DNA of 64,000 bases from Cristatella mucedo (Eukaryota > Bryozoa > Phylactolaemata > Cristatellidae). Positions 35,043-47,253 of this stretch are shown one piece after another. A program made the translations under genes and the position numbers. The DNA lies in the NCBI GenBank assembly GCA_009760855.2, contig WPIO01000002.1, positions 2,393,001 through 2,457,000 of the forward strand, written 5' to 3'. A model generated the notes under the pieces. That model worked only from the letters and a program-made list of their open reading frames with translations. It was not told where the DNA came from and searched no databases. Position 1 is the stretch's first letter; each line of letters starts with the position of its first letter.

Positions 35043-36374
35043 CCCCCCCCCACCGGAGTATATCCGGGGTTAAAACGGCCTAGGCCCCTTTATACCCTAG
35101 AGGTATATTATGGCCCTAGGCCGCTTTACACCTCTCCAGGCCAAAGTATATCCCGTCGAATCAATAGTTTTGAGCGATATACATGCGATTCTTTACGCGA
35201 TGGCTACAAATCAGAAAACCGGCGCCGACTCTGGAACTTCATTCTCTGCTCTTCCTTGTTCTTGTCTTAAGGCGCTCATTAGTCCGATCTCTCACTTGCC
35301 TCGTCTTTTCTACAAACTGTTTCTTAAGTCGGAATGTTGGCTATCGTATGAGCACCGAGAGCCCTCGGGCTCAGTGCTACGCTGTAAAAGAAAAACTCCC
35401 ACATAGCAGAGCGCCTAGTCATTGTGACTCTGCGCCGTTACAAATGGCGAAACATGTACATACTACGCGATTCTGAGCGGGCGGACCTCGATTTAATAAG
35501 GAATCTTTCAAGAAAACCCAGCATTCACTATCCGGTTGTAAGGGCGGTCGTCTGCGTTGCCCTACCGGTGCGGGATTTTCGTTGTTAGTCTTTCAATTCA
35601 TAAAGCCACAAGTTGTTTTCAAATTTGTCTTTTGCTTTGGCTCGTATCTGTCTGCTTAATTCGAGTGATAAGTGTCCCGTATTTCAAATTGAAGACGGTC
35701 GGTGGTTGATCCTTCTGCTCACTAGGGCAAGGGCTCTGGAACTTGCTTCCACACTCTCTTCTTCGTGCAAGGCGCCCTAGCCCGTGGTGATGTCGCTCCT
35801 GGCACTGTGAATGATGGCAGCAATTCACGCTTTTTGACAACAGCAATGTAGAGTATAGGTTAGCATGAGGAAGGGCGACGAGTATAGGCTGCAGTCTAGG
35901 GAGCAGGTAAGTGTGGCACACTTGCAGTCTGCAAGCCAAGCAATCAGAGACGCCGGCCGGGCACATCTTCTCAGCACCGGCAACAGCCGAGAAGCAGACC
36001 GGGACCACAGCTTCGACTGCCTTTGAAAACTGCATTCATTGATTAAATTAAAATCTCACTTTTATTTATTCTTATTGTAGATATCAGCGCAAGTTTATGG
36101 TCTGATATCAGAGAAAAATTTGTTGGGAAAACTCTCTGTTCGGATACTTGCTACTGAACAATCAACAATAATTAAAGAGATATATATATATATTTATAGC
36201 TAAAAAAAATTCTTGCTCTACCTCAACTTTCAGACGGAGTATATTCTGGCCTGGAGGGTTATAGTTCGGCCTAGCCTATTTTACACCCCGGGTATAAAGT
36301 GGACTAGGCCGTTTTAGCCCAGGGGTATAAAGTGGCCTAGGCCGTTGTAACCCGGGTAAACTCTGGACGAGGTA
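35043..36374 (-). mobile_element. Element with GGCCTAGGCC-repeat ends, copy B (both ends present)
   Basis: The left end (35043-35155) and right end (36232-36374) are inverted relative to each other. Each is built of units containing AACGGCCTAGGCC and TTTATACCC, and each has CCAGGCC-AA/GA-TATA-C-CCGTC at its inner side. The outer edges agree with copy A (ATACC-CG-CCAGAGT-ACC-GGGTTA). Between them are AT-rich spacers and the 793-bp core (35208-36000) shared with copy A in opposite orientation. Both strands of the core have short open frames without recognised domains. Structure suggests a non-autonomous DNA transposon with complex terminal inverted repeats; no target duplication was seen. Strand is given by the 138-codon frame (36035-35619). 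Confidence 0.65.
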
Positions 36375-36375
36375 T

Positions 36376-36706
36376 GTTAGTAGTAATAATTATAATAATT
36401 CACTTGACAAAGCGCCCTCTGGAGAACTCAAATCTCTTTCTAGGCGCTTTACATTTGCTGCAAAGGGAGACGCGATTGAATGGTGAGTAATATGCTTGAT
36501 AAACAACATGAATAACATGGTTAGGGGTGACATGCACAGGGTCAGCATGCAAATGTGGTTAGTGGTGGCATTCACAGTGTCAGCACGCATAAGCACATGC
36601 AGGGCGAATCACAGGGACCCACTAAATGCTCTCCTAAATAGGCGTGCTTTTAAGTTCTTTTTAAATGTGGTCAAGTCAGGGGATGTTGCGACGCAAGTCA
36701 GGATGT
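36376..36706 (-). mobile_element. L2-like LINE 3' end, minus strand
   Basis: An imperfect (ATT)n tail (36378-36400) directly abuts the right end of the preceding element. The tail block, the 3' untranslated region with its TGACATGCACAGGGTCAGCA landmark, and the last codons of the open frame follow. Truncated at 36706. Little diverged from the copy at 31055-32146. Confidence 0.85.
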
Positions 36707-37380
36707 TCTGACCTGTTATCCGGCGGCGACCTCCGACTGTACAGCTCATGCGATTGCTCGTAACTGCACCGTATTTCGAACGCTAGCCGCTCCGGGCGCT
36801 CCTCGTTTTCCACCCCCCACCTTTAGCACCCCAGCTTTAGTAGCTCGAAACGACGGCAATTTCTGTCCACATAACTCGAGCCGGCGGTAAGTAGTGGGCA
36901 AGATGTGGTTTTTGCACTTGGACCGAGCGGCCGGGCATGGAGCGCTCACTCGCGACCTTCGTGAGACCAGCTCAGGATCCTCCGGGGGCTGCCCCGCTCA
37001 GGACTACGGTTTGAGCACGCTCGCTCGGCTAGCAGCGGGGCAAGTGCGAGCTTAGCGGATGTCGCTTCGGCCTCGGTCTCGCGCCATCTACAGAGGCCGC
37101 TGCAATGAGCGCTTGCCGTTGCATCTGCGACACTGCGTTCCTCTACTCTGCGGAGTAGCTAGCGGCCGAGGTCGCTCGCCCACTCGATCGTGCGACATCA
37201 GGCGTCTAGGTAAATGTCACCGCACAGAGACCATTCCTACTTGCAGTGAAAGGTGGCTGTGAGTTCTCTCCTATCTCTCTTTTTGTGGAGCTACGTTCAC
37301 GCCAAATTCTAACCCGGCACTTCATTTCACGCAGGGGGAGCGACTGCGCCTCGACCGTCCCATTGGGCTAAATTGTGTGG
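36707..37380. other. CpG-rich patch, possible promoter or 5' exon
   Basis: High GC and CpG density with no frame that has a recognised domain. A donor-like junction (GGCGTCTAG|GTAAATG) lies near 37208. It could be the 5' end of an unrecognised gene on the plus strand. Confidence 0.3.
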
Positions 37381-38504
37381 CTAATAAAAAATGTTTTCAA
37401 TTCAGCGACTAAGGCGAATAAATAAATAAAATAATGTTTCGAATAAATAAATAAAATAATGTTTATAAAAATTTTAATTTATAAATTAAAAACAATATAA
37501 TTATATTAAAAATAATATATTAAATAAATGTTTATAAAAAATCTTTTTACGTGAAAAGGCAGCTGAACAGCACCTTTTGCTAAAGCAAAATCGTAGGAGT
37601 CAGCCGGTGCAATCGGACTGATGCAAGCGCTGAATCCGGCAAGAGAACGCTCCCCCAAAGCGACACTTGCAACTTCTCCGAGTATATCTCCGAATTGACT
37701 GACCAGCCTCTGCGGGTGCGCTATATCGCGATGACGTCCGCTGCTTTTAATCTTGGCAATTACAGAGGAGAGCAACTCGCTAGGCATCTAGACAACGGTA
37801 AGTTGTGGGGCGAACGTTTCGCGGCGACTGTCAGAATGCATAAGAGCTCTTCCGACACCGAACGAAGTCCGACCGTGCATCCCTTCTGAGATGACCGCCA
37901 CCCGAAGTATTGAAGAGAACAATTCGAATAGGTTAAGATACCTCAATAAAGCTGAGCGAGTTAGCACGTTTATCGCAGTACTACACCGAAGTGCATCGTG
38001 CCGGCGCACTGCTCGCCGCGTTAGATGGATTTATGCCTGCGATCGTTACCACGATAAAAACTGGTGCTCCCTTCGAGCTCTTTCATATTCAAACCGCTGC
38101 GGCCTGCAGTAAGTCGAAGCCGTGCCTCCAGAGGGCTCGGCGTCGCCCGTTCGCCCGCTCGCGGTGAACACTCCGAGCACCTGACAGCTGTTACACGGGA
38201 GGAGGCGGTGCGTCGCCAGCAAGTGCAGCTGCTCAAGCCAGCATAAGCCGACCGACCTGGAAGTCAATCCGTGCATCAGCAACCGAGATCTAATGAATGC
38301 CGCTTCCTTATTTAGAACTGCAACCTCTAAAAACGGATTATTATTGTCCAGCAATACTCACCAATCAGTTGTCAACAGGAAGCCGTGGTAGTGAGCACTT
38401 AACTGGGGGGGGGGGGGTTGAGACGCTTATTGAATGGATAACGCTTGCTCGACCGCTTACACGTAGCAGCGCCGTGCCAAAACAACAAAAAGTACATTTT
38501 TAAC
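37381..38504. other. AT-rich patch, mixed sequence and a G13 run
   Basis: 37415-37540 is almost pure A/T and contains a 25-bp word with AATAAATAAATAAAATAATG repeated twice. 37550-38300 is GC-richer and has no recognised exon. A run of 13 G lies at 38405-38417. Confidence 0.5.
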
Positions 38505-38575
38505 GAACCTCAAGAGAACTACATCTCTTTCAGGGCACTTTACATGCACTGGAAAGCAGGCCCCAGCAAAAGTAT
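38505..38575 (-). repeat. LINE tail fragment, minus strand
   Basis: ACCTCAAGAGAACTACATCT followed by CTTTCAGGGCACTTTACATG is the minus-strand LINE tail block. No (ATT)n or body is preserved. Confidence 0.55.
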
Positions 38576-40386
38576 ATTTATGGGACGATATATTGTATTG
38601 CATTGTTAAAAATATATTGTATTGGGTTCCGTAACAATATAAATGTATTGCATTATCTAGATGGGTAGTATCTATATTATTGGAATACCTATTGGACAGT
38701 TTAGTTTTTAATTTATAAGTTTTAACAGCACTTTCAGAGTCCTGAGTCTGGTCGCATTGTGTACACAGCGTGCTAGGTAGTCACAATTTTATAATTTTTT
38801 GCTACGATGACAATGACAATACATTCAATTGCTTGCAATTGCAATAACAGTATATTTTATTGTTTGCTATGACAATATAAATATATTTATTTTTAGCTTT
38901 GAAAACTGACAATGCAGTAACAATATTTTGTTCCAAGGCTAGCTGGAAAGAAAGCAAGTCAAATAGTTAGTTGTAACATGCCCAATTTTAGCACTCGCTA
39001 TCACGAAAAGGACAACTCACATGGACAGACTCTGTGAGGAATAGCTGGGCATTTAGCTTCCACGAGATGCCTTTTGTAAAGTCGGAGAATGGCGTGACGG
39101 CAGCCGGTAGCGATTTTCAGGTTTTTGAAGCTTGGGAATGGAAGACGGTCTGTAAGCAATTTTACGATCGTCAGAGATGAATGTTTGAAAAGATCCATAA
39201 ATGAATTGCTCGGATTAACACGTTAATCAGTGCCAGCTTTCCAGGTCGTAGAGAAAGTGGATGTAATGATAAAGGCTATGGAATTTCTGTAAATGGGTTT
39301 CTAAAGAATTTTGCCATTCTCTTGAGCCTGTTTAAACTTTGAGCAGTGACTAAAATCCACCCAGATCGTCTTACTAGCCCTTGATCTTTTAAGCCGCGCG
39401 ATCCTCTCGCGAGACAAGTTTCGCAAGCTCCTCGAAACGCTCGCCTTTGTTTCGCGCTCGAAAAAAAATTGTAGCTTCCTCCTGGAACCAGATCATAAAG
39501 TGCTGCTGCAAAGGCTAATGTACCGGAGATTCAACAAAAGTCAGGCGTACCCAACGTATATATTTCTCACCGCTCGCGCTAGGAGGCTCTCCTAGCAGAA
39601 CTGAATTCAAACCGCCTCCGGTCGGAATATATCTCTCGCCTCAGCCGAAACTCATCTCCCTCATAAACATCAGGACTTGGCTACTTCAAGGCCTCGTAAA
39701 TTCATAAGCACACCACAGAGTCCATTTATTAACATGTCAGTGTTCCTAATCAAGCCATAGGCTAGTCCAAAATCGCCATAGGCTAGTCCAAAATCGAAGC
39801 GTTCATGACCCGCCCTGTGAAAATATCAATGAACATGACAGCGGTCCTCATCAAGCCAGAAGCGGCTCTTTAGTCACTCTTTAACAATTGTAGCACCTCT
39901 AAAAACAGCCACCGAATCTGCTTGCGGTCGGCTAACCAACGGTCAGCCTTAACCAATCATGTAATTAAAATTAAAAGCCCCTACCGCAGGATCATTATGC
40001 TTCTCACACTTCCTGTCCTCCTCCCACCCCCTCTCGAAGGCATGCTGCCTTCCAGATCTGGCCGTCCCCTCTCCTAAAAAGAGTGGTAGTTCGCGTCTGG
40101 AGGCAGACCCTGAATCTGCTCGCCGTGCTACGACGGCTCATAGCCCCAACGTCGGCCCAGCGACCCTCCCCCAAAAAGAGGCCACCAAGCTTCTAGTGGA
40201 CTGAGTGGCATGCCGATCTATGCGCTGATGGTGGTCAACGTTTGCTTCAACTTTCGGGAGCCTAGCCCACAGCTCGGCTGACAAAATTTCAGCCAATCGA
40301 AATTGAAAAAACAATGTCTAAATGCCTAGCTGATACTCAGGCACTCCTGCTCAGAGGCCAACCCGACGAAACTGGAATTGCAACTT
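38576..40386. other. Noncoding; 21-bp tandem duplication at 39754-39795
   Basis: An exact direct duplication of GCCATAGGCTAGTCCAAAAT plus C occurs at 39754-39774 and 39775-39795. The stretch 38585-38935 is unusually rich in the word ATATTGTATTG and its variants. No exon was recognised. Confidence 0.5.
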
Positions 40387-40550
40387 CTGTCGGTCGTCTT
40401 CCTGAGGTACAATACAGCATGCAGTTACTCTACGTTTGATGCGATCTTCTAACTCTACATTTTGCACGCTGTCGGTCGTCTTCCTGAGGTACAATACAGC
40501 ATGCAGTTACTCTACGTTTGATGCGATCTTCTAACTCTACATTTTGCACG
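40387..40550. repeat. Exact 82-bp tandem duplication
   Basis: Positions 40387-40468 and 40469-40550 are identical (each starts CTGTCGGTCGTCTTCCTGAG and ends ATTTTGCACG). No difference was found, so the duplication is very recent or an assembly artefact. Confidence 0.95.
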
Positions 40551-40897
40551 ATCATGACTCCATGAAAATGAATGGAGAAAACTTCTACCCCTTCACAGTG
40601 AGCAGATGGCGTCCATGAGGTGAGCTTGTGGCTAGTGGATAGCATCTTAGAGAGCTACGTGAAAATTGTGCAGGGCATCGCTTTGAAGGGCTTCGGTTTG
40701 AGACGCTGACTGCATAGTCATTCGAGCACCAGCTGCTACCAGTATGTGTGACAGCCACGGCCAGGTCCTGCGATTGGCTAACCCTGGCGTGATAGGGATA
40801 CCACAGTATCTGGCTGCATTCGTAATTACCGTTGTCTCCTCTATCATGCCAGCTGATGCAGAGGACAATATCCTGAACTGATATATGCTGCTGTTGC

Positions 40898-41037
40898 TAT
40901 AATAATAATAATAATGCATTTGATAAAGCCCCCTCAGATAACTCAATCTTTTTCTAGGCGCTTTACAATTGCTGCTGCTGATGATGATGGTGATGATGAT
41001 GATGATGATGGTGATGCTGATGCTCATGCTGCTGCTG
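40898..41037 (-). repeat. LINE tail followed by a (GAT/GCT)n triplet tract
   Basis: An (ATT)n run and the minus-strand tail block (CCCCTCAGATAACTCAATCT) at 40898-40972 pass straight into a triplet repeat of GCT, GAT and GGT units (40971-41037). A minus-strand frame across it would encode poly-His/Gln and is not supported as a gene. Confidence 0.7.
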
Positions 41038-42258
41038 AAGGCTACAGGCAGGGGCAGCAGAGGGCAGGCAAACGATCTGGCGTACAAGCAACAGTCGGTC
41101 GTGACGTTGTAGCCCTGACAGGACGAAGCTGATATCGCAGGCCGAGCTAGAGCGATACATCATTTCGGAGGGGTTCGAACCGGCATCAACTCGAGCTTTT
41201 TTCCTCGACTCAGGAAAGACCAAGCTGACTCCGATGCCAAACAAGCAGGATCAGAGGCGATGGCCCATGCTGATGGAGGTGGCAGTAGTGCTATACAGCG
41301 ACCACGACCAGCAGCCGGTGACAAGCTGCTGGTCAAAATCTCTCTGAGAGCTGCTGTCCAGCCTCTAGAGCCTGAGGTGCAGGCCACTCGATACTTGGTA
41401 AGACCTCTCGGCAAACACTCTCGGCTAGGCGACTGCCATTCGACACTCTGTTCAAAAGTAAGGCAGCCGAATGAAGCTGGGCCGTCAGCTCATTACAAGG
41501 CTTGCAATCTGCCTGACACCGGAACTTACCTGCTTGATAGGAGTGAGAGGATAACTGCTCCGTGAATCACCGTAGGCAATCTCGGGTAGCTGCTGCGACG
41601 TCGTGAAGGCCAGGTCAGGGGCATCTTATTTGAAGAAAGAAGCTGTTTCCTTCATCGTACCGTCGTCTGTCGAGGTGCAGCCAGCAAGTGATTTTGTTCT
41701 TAGGGCTTTGATAGTCTTATAGCCCACTATTGGTTCACCTACACCGCTTCACGTTTTGGAAGCAGATTTTTACTGGCTTGACGTAGCTTGACAGTATGGC
41801 AGGTGCTACTGACAGCAGACTGGTCTCCTACATGCTGCCTAATTTCGTGGCTAGGCGGCATAGAATTAAGTTAAATCTATGGCAAGAAGAATATCTGTCG
41901 GAAAAAATTGCTTGCAGCTATAGATGCTGCCAGTCTCCCACAGAACTCAAATCACACTGTGAACTTGAGACAGCCTTCGGCCACGGTTGGAAAGCTTGGA
42001 AGCCACATCCATTCCTTCAACGTGGATTGGCCTCCAGAGGCTGATCTCGCGTGTTCTATTGGCAAGGACCAGCCAGTTCTTGCAGAGTCGTTTGAAAAGC
42101 TAAATAATTTATATCCACTCTCTCTCTCTCTCGCTATTTATATAAAATTTGTGTACAGATGTAAATTTACATTGGGTCTAGAAATGTATCTGCATATCCC
42201 ATGCCCCATCCCTGACTTCACCTATTGCTCACTTCAGAGCTAACTGCGACTTTCGTGA
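41038..42258. other. No feature seen
   Basis: Several short open frames, none with a recognised domain or splice context. A short (CT)7 run lies at 42119-42132. Confidence 0.4.
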
Positions 42259-42875
42259 GTTAATAACAATAATAATAATATATTTGTATGGTACCCTCAG
42301 AGAACTTAATCTCTTTTTATGCACTTTGCAAGCGCTGTAAAAAAGCATGATCATATGGGTTGGAATAAAATTCAAAACGTCAACAAGAGTAATATGGTTA
42401 GAGGTGACATGCACAGGGTCAGCTTGCAAATATGGTTAGTGGCAGCAGGCAACGCGTCAGCCCACACAAGCACACGAAGAACGAATAACGTGGACTCACT
42501 AAATGCTGTGACAAATAGATGCACGTTTGCACTTTTTTAACGTAGTCAAATCAGGGGATGTCCTGATGCCAGTCGTTAGGGATTTCCAAGCCTTGGCAGC
42601 ATACAAATTAAAGGCACTGTATGTAATGGATTTGAGGATCATATGAGATGTAGCTACACGATTTGAGTCAGAACAGCAGGTTGTACTATGCCTAGCCTGG
42701 TGGAGGATCGCTGGTAGGCAAATAATTAAGGGACCTAAAATAGAGCGACAGAACCTTGAAGCCGATGAGCTGCTTGATTGTGAGCCAGTATAGGTCGGTG
42801 AGAAGTGGTGTAATGTGGCAACTGCAACGCTCACGGCAGACAAGCCTGGCAGTAGATTTTCACGTCAACTGTAAG
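42259..42875 (-). pseudogene. L2-like LINE 3' end, minus strand
   Basis: The (ATT)n-like tail (42262-42282), tail block and 3' untranslated region are followed by a broken open frame. The minus strand encodes LYAAKAWKSLTTGIRTSPDLT near 42545-42605 and a frame-shifted LHHFSPTYTGSQS (equivalent of the LHWLPVKQ region) near 42780-42815. Truncated near 42875. Confidence 0.75.
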
Positions 42876-43174
42876 GTACATGCTTGCAGCTTATTGAGGT
42901 ACTTGCTCGTGATTTCCAAACAGCTTCCTTTTTAAGTCTACCATTCTGTCTTGTAAATTAGAAAACTCTGCCATTACTCGACATATCAATGAGAAATTTG
43001 AAATGTGAGTTCAGTGCCTTTTTCGCATCTATTACCTAGTTAATTTTGGTGTTGGTTTGGTAATTGAATGAATAAAGTCGACAATCAAGGTCAAAGACAC
43101 ATGGGGACATAGAGCAATATATAGAGCACCTTTATACAGCCAGTACTAGCAAGGACGACAAGCATGTGACATGT

Positions 43175-44879
<1,705 letters not shown>

Positions 44880-45432
44880 AAATTATACGGTCAGCATGCA
44901 GTGTAGGCTACGGCGTACATTCCAGTAAGCTGATTCTAGAAGCAAAGGCCAAACTAGTGCACAGAACAGCCAGCAAGCCAGCGCTCGATCGGCTACAGAG
45001 CTGACCTGCACCACGCCAGTACCGCCACAAAGAACGATCGCAGCCGCCCTGGTACATGCACGGCATTTTTGAGTTGCAGCCTTTGTGATATTGCTGTCGA
45101 AGCGGACTTTATAATAAATCGAATTGATTGCCCTTTGCAGCAGCAAGCCAGGAACTAGGGACGCCGTGCAGGAACGCATCAATACGAAAAGCTGAGTACC
45201 AATTGCTTCATTGGGCGGGCCAGATCGAGCACTTCCGCTGCGACCTAAAGACCCGGAAGAGTGGCTTTCGGGGTCAGTCGTTAGCCCTCGATAGGGATGC
45301 GGCTTCGCGCTGCGTGCCTTGGGCTACGTCCTTGCAGAGCATCCTGATTTTCGCTGGATCGGTCGATGTGGGCAGCTCGTCTCTCAGATCCATTCCGGAA
45401 CTGTATACCGGACTAGTGCACGACGTTTCCAG
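44880..45432 (+). promoter_or_regulatory. CpG-rich patch ending in a strong splice donor (possible noncoding first exon)
   Basis: From about 44980 CpG density rises sharply. The patch ends at TTTCCAG|GTAAGC (exon side ending 45432), a near-consensus donor on the plus strand. The next recognised coding exon on this strand is PKC exon 1 at 54404, which has a good acceptor. A noncoding first exon of that gene is therefore a reasonable guess, but any unrecognised transcript would fit equally. Confidence 0.3.
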
Positions 45433-46670
45433 GTAAGCCTAGTTTGGTGTAGCAAGTGGTCGGTCACTGCCTGCTGCATGCGCCCCGTTGCTGCCCGCGT
45501 CGGTCGCCAAAGCGGGTTTACATCGGGGCCTGTGAGATCTATCGAGACCATGGTTCGATGCGCTTGGCTACAGTCTCATTTAATTGGCACTTTTCCCATG
45601 TTAATTACTCTTTATCGCCGGCCTTCTTTTAACAGCCTCGCTGCTTGGGCGTGCCATCAATGTTGGTCGGCGAGAGCCGACTTCGTCTTAAGGGCAGAAT
45701 CTAATATAAACTTGTGCAATGTGCTCGAAGCACGTCTGCACGGATCGGAGTCTTTAATCACCGCGACCCTGGAACTCATGCACTGCTTCGGATTACGATC
45801 CGTTTTTGGAAGGCTAGTATTGTTCGCAACCTTACACAGGTTGAGTTTGAATGCACAGTGAAAAATTAAGTGCGAAATGTAGTGCAGTCGTTTGCTTATC
45901 GGTGCACTAGAACTGTGGAGCTCGTATGATAAGATAGTTGTTTAGTCTGGTCTGTTAAGAAGTCGTACAGTAAGCGTTTTTGTCGTAATGGTTAACTTGA
46001 GCAAAGCATTTCACTAAAGCTTCGGACCCTCATATTTATCATCAAAATAAGCAGAAAACTCGGTTGATGCCTACAAATTGGTCGTCTCAAGTATTACCAA
46101 ACTCATGTTTTCGAGTTCGCCAAATTTATTTTTTCCACCTGCATCGTAGCCATCACGTGGCTGCTTTAACGCGATCAACCATACGATTTCTCTAAGCAAT
46201 CACTTTCGAGCACTCACTGCCAATCCTGACTCGGATTGAGATATACAGTGAGTAGGAAGCAGTTGACTCTCTGCTTACTTATAGAACTCCCTCTTGGTGG
46301 TGATGCGTCATCACGGACAGGTACGTGTTTACTCCGTAAGAGTGCAGCTATTAGCTTCCGACTGCTGCTCACGACATTCCTAGATGTTCGCTATCAACAA
46401 GTTAAAGCTGTGGCGGTGTTGGTTTCTGTTTACTTCTGACGTTTTTGTATTTTGTTTCTAGCAGCATCCTGTGTACCCAACTCATTAGCCGACGTATTTA
46501 GAAAATCCCCATTTGTGCCAGTTGTTTGCCTAGGCGTCCGGCGGCTCGACTTCCTTTACTGCAAGTTTTAAACTTCTTGCTTGATTGGGATTGTGGCTCA
46601 GGCATGTTAGTTCAGTTCTGTGCTGAGCCCTGATTGAGACGATGCTCAGAGAAGCTGGTCGTTTATTTGG
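45433..46670. other. No gene assigned
   Basis: A 180-codon plus-strand frame (45319-45861) spans the donor above and contains no recognised domain; it is most likely chance in GC-rich DNA. Nothing else was seen. Confidence 0.4.
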
Positions 46671-46888
46671 AATAATAATAGGTCGTTTGTGTAGCACCAT
46701 AGATATCACTCGATCCAGCCTCTTGATTTGGGATAATAATAATAATAGTAATACTAGGTCATTTGTATAGCAGCTGAGATGATTTAATCTCTCGATCCAG
46801 ACACTGTATTTAGGGTAATAGTAATAATAATAGGTCGTTTTTAAAGCACGCTAGAGAATTTAATCTCTCAATCCAGGCGCTTTGAATA
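46671..46888 (-). repeat. Three tandem copies of the LINE/SINE 3' tail, minus strand
   Basis: Three successive units (about 46671-46732, 46733-46816, 46817-46888). Each consists of an (AAT)n run, GGTCNTTTNTATAGCA-like text, and TTTAATCTCTCGATCCAG or a close variant. This is the minus-strand tail with no LINE or SINE body between units. Units differ from one another, so the array is not a recent duplication. Confidence 0.7.
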
Positions 46889-47094
46889 GCGATCGATGAG
46901 TCGACCTAGAGAAATGCACGAATACGATCAGGCTGCTTCCAGCACGTACTTCGGGAAGCCGTGTGGTGCTGCATGGCAATGCTGCATGAAAATCTGGAAC
47001 TGCCAGTGCAGCGCAGAGGTGCATGACTAACTTTGCTGCTACTGCTCCAAAGGGAGCACTGCACCTCAGCCTAGATCAAGAGTCAGAAACGTGT

Positions 47095-47221
47095 TACTTG
47101 GGCCAGTGGTCAAGGTGCTCGCCCGACTAAGGTCAAGGCGAATGTAGTTGACCGAGGCCGTCGGCTCGAACCCCAGTGACATGCGAAGCGTCTGAATAGC
47201 GATTAAGTTCTCTCATGGCAT

Positions 47222-47228
<7 letters not shown>
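47095..47228 (+). repeat. tRNA-derived SINE with LINE-type tail, plus strand
   Basis: A-box region TTGGGCCAGTGGTCAAGGTG, spacer with AAGGTCAAGGCGAATGTAG, B box GGCCGTCGGCTCGAACCCC, linker GCGAAGCGTCTGAATAGCGA, then TTAAGTTCTCTCATGGCATT. It is followed by a (TA)n microsatellite (47230-47253) that may have grown from its tail. Confidence 0.8.

Positions 47229-47253
<25 letters not shown>

Noticed and set aside
40963-41244. Minus-strand frame with poly-His/Gln
   Set aside because: Encoded by a triplet repeat next to a LINE tail; no support as a gene.
45319-45861. 180-codon plus-strand open frame
   Set aside because: No recognised motif, amino-acid usage typical of random GC-rich DNA, and a strong donor lies inside it.
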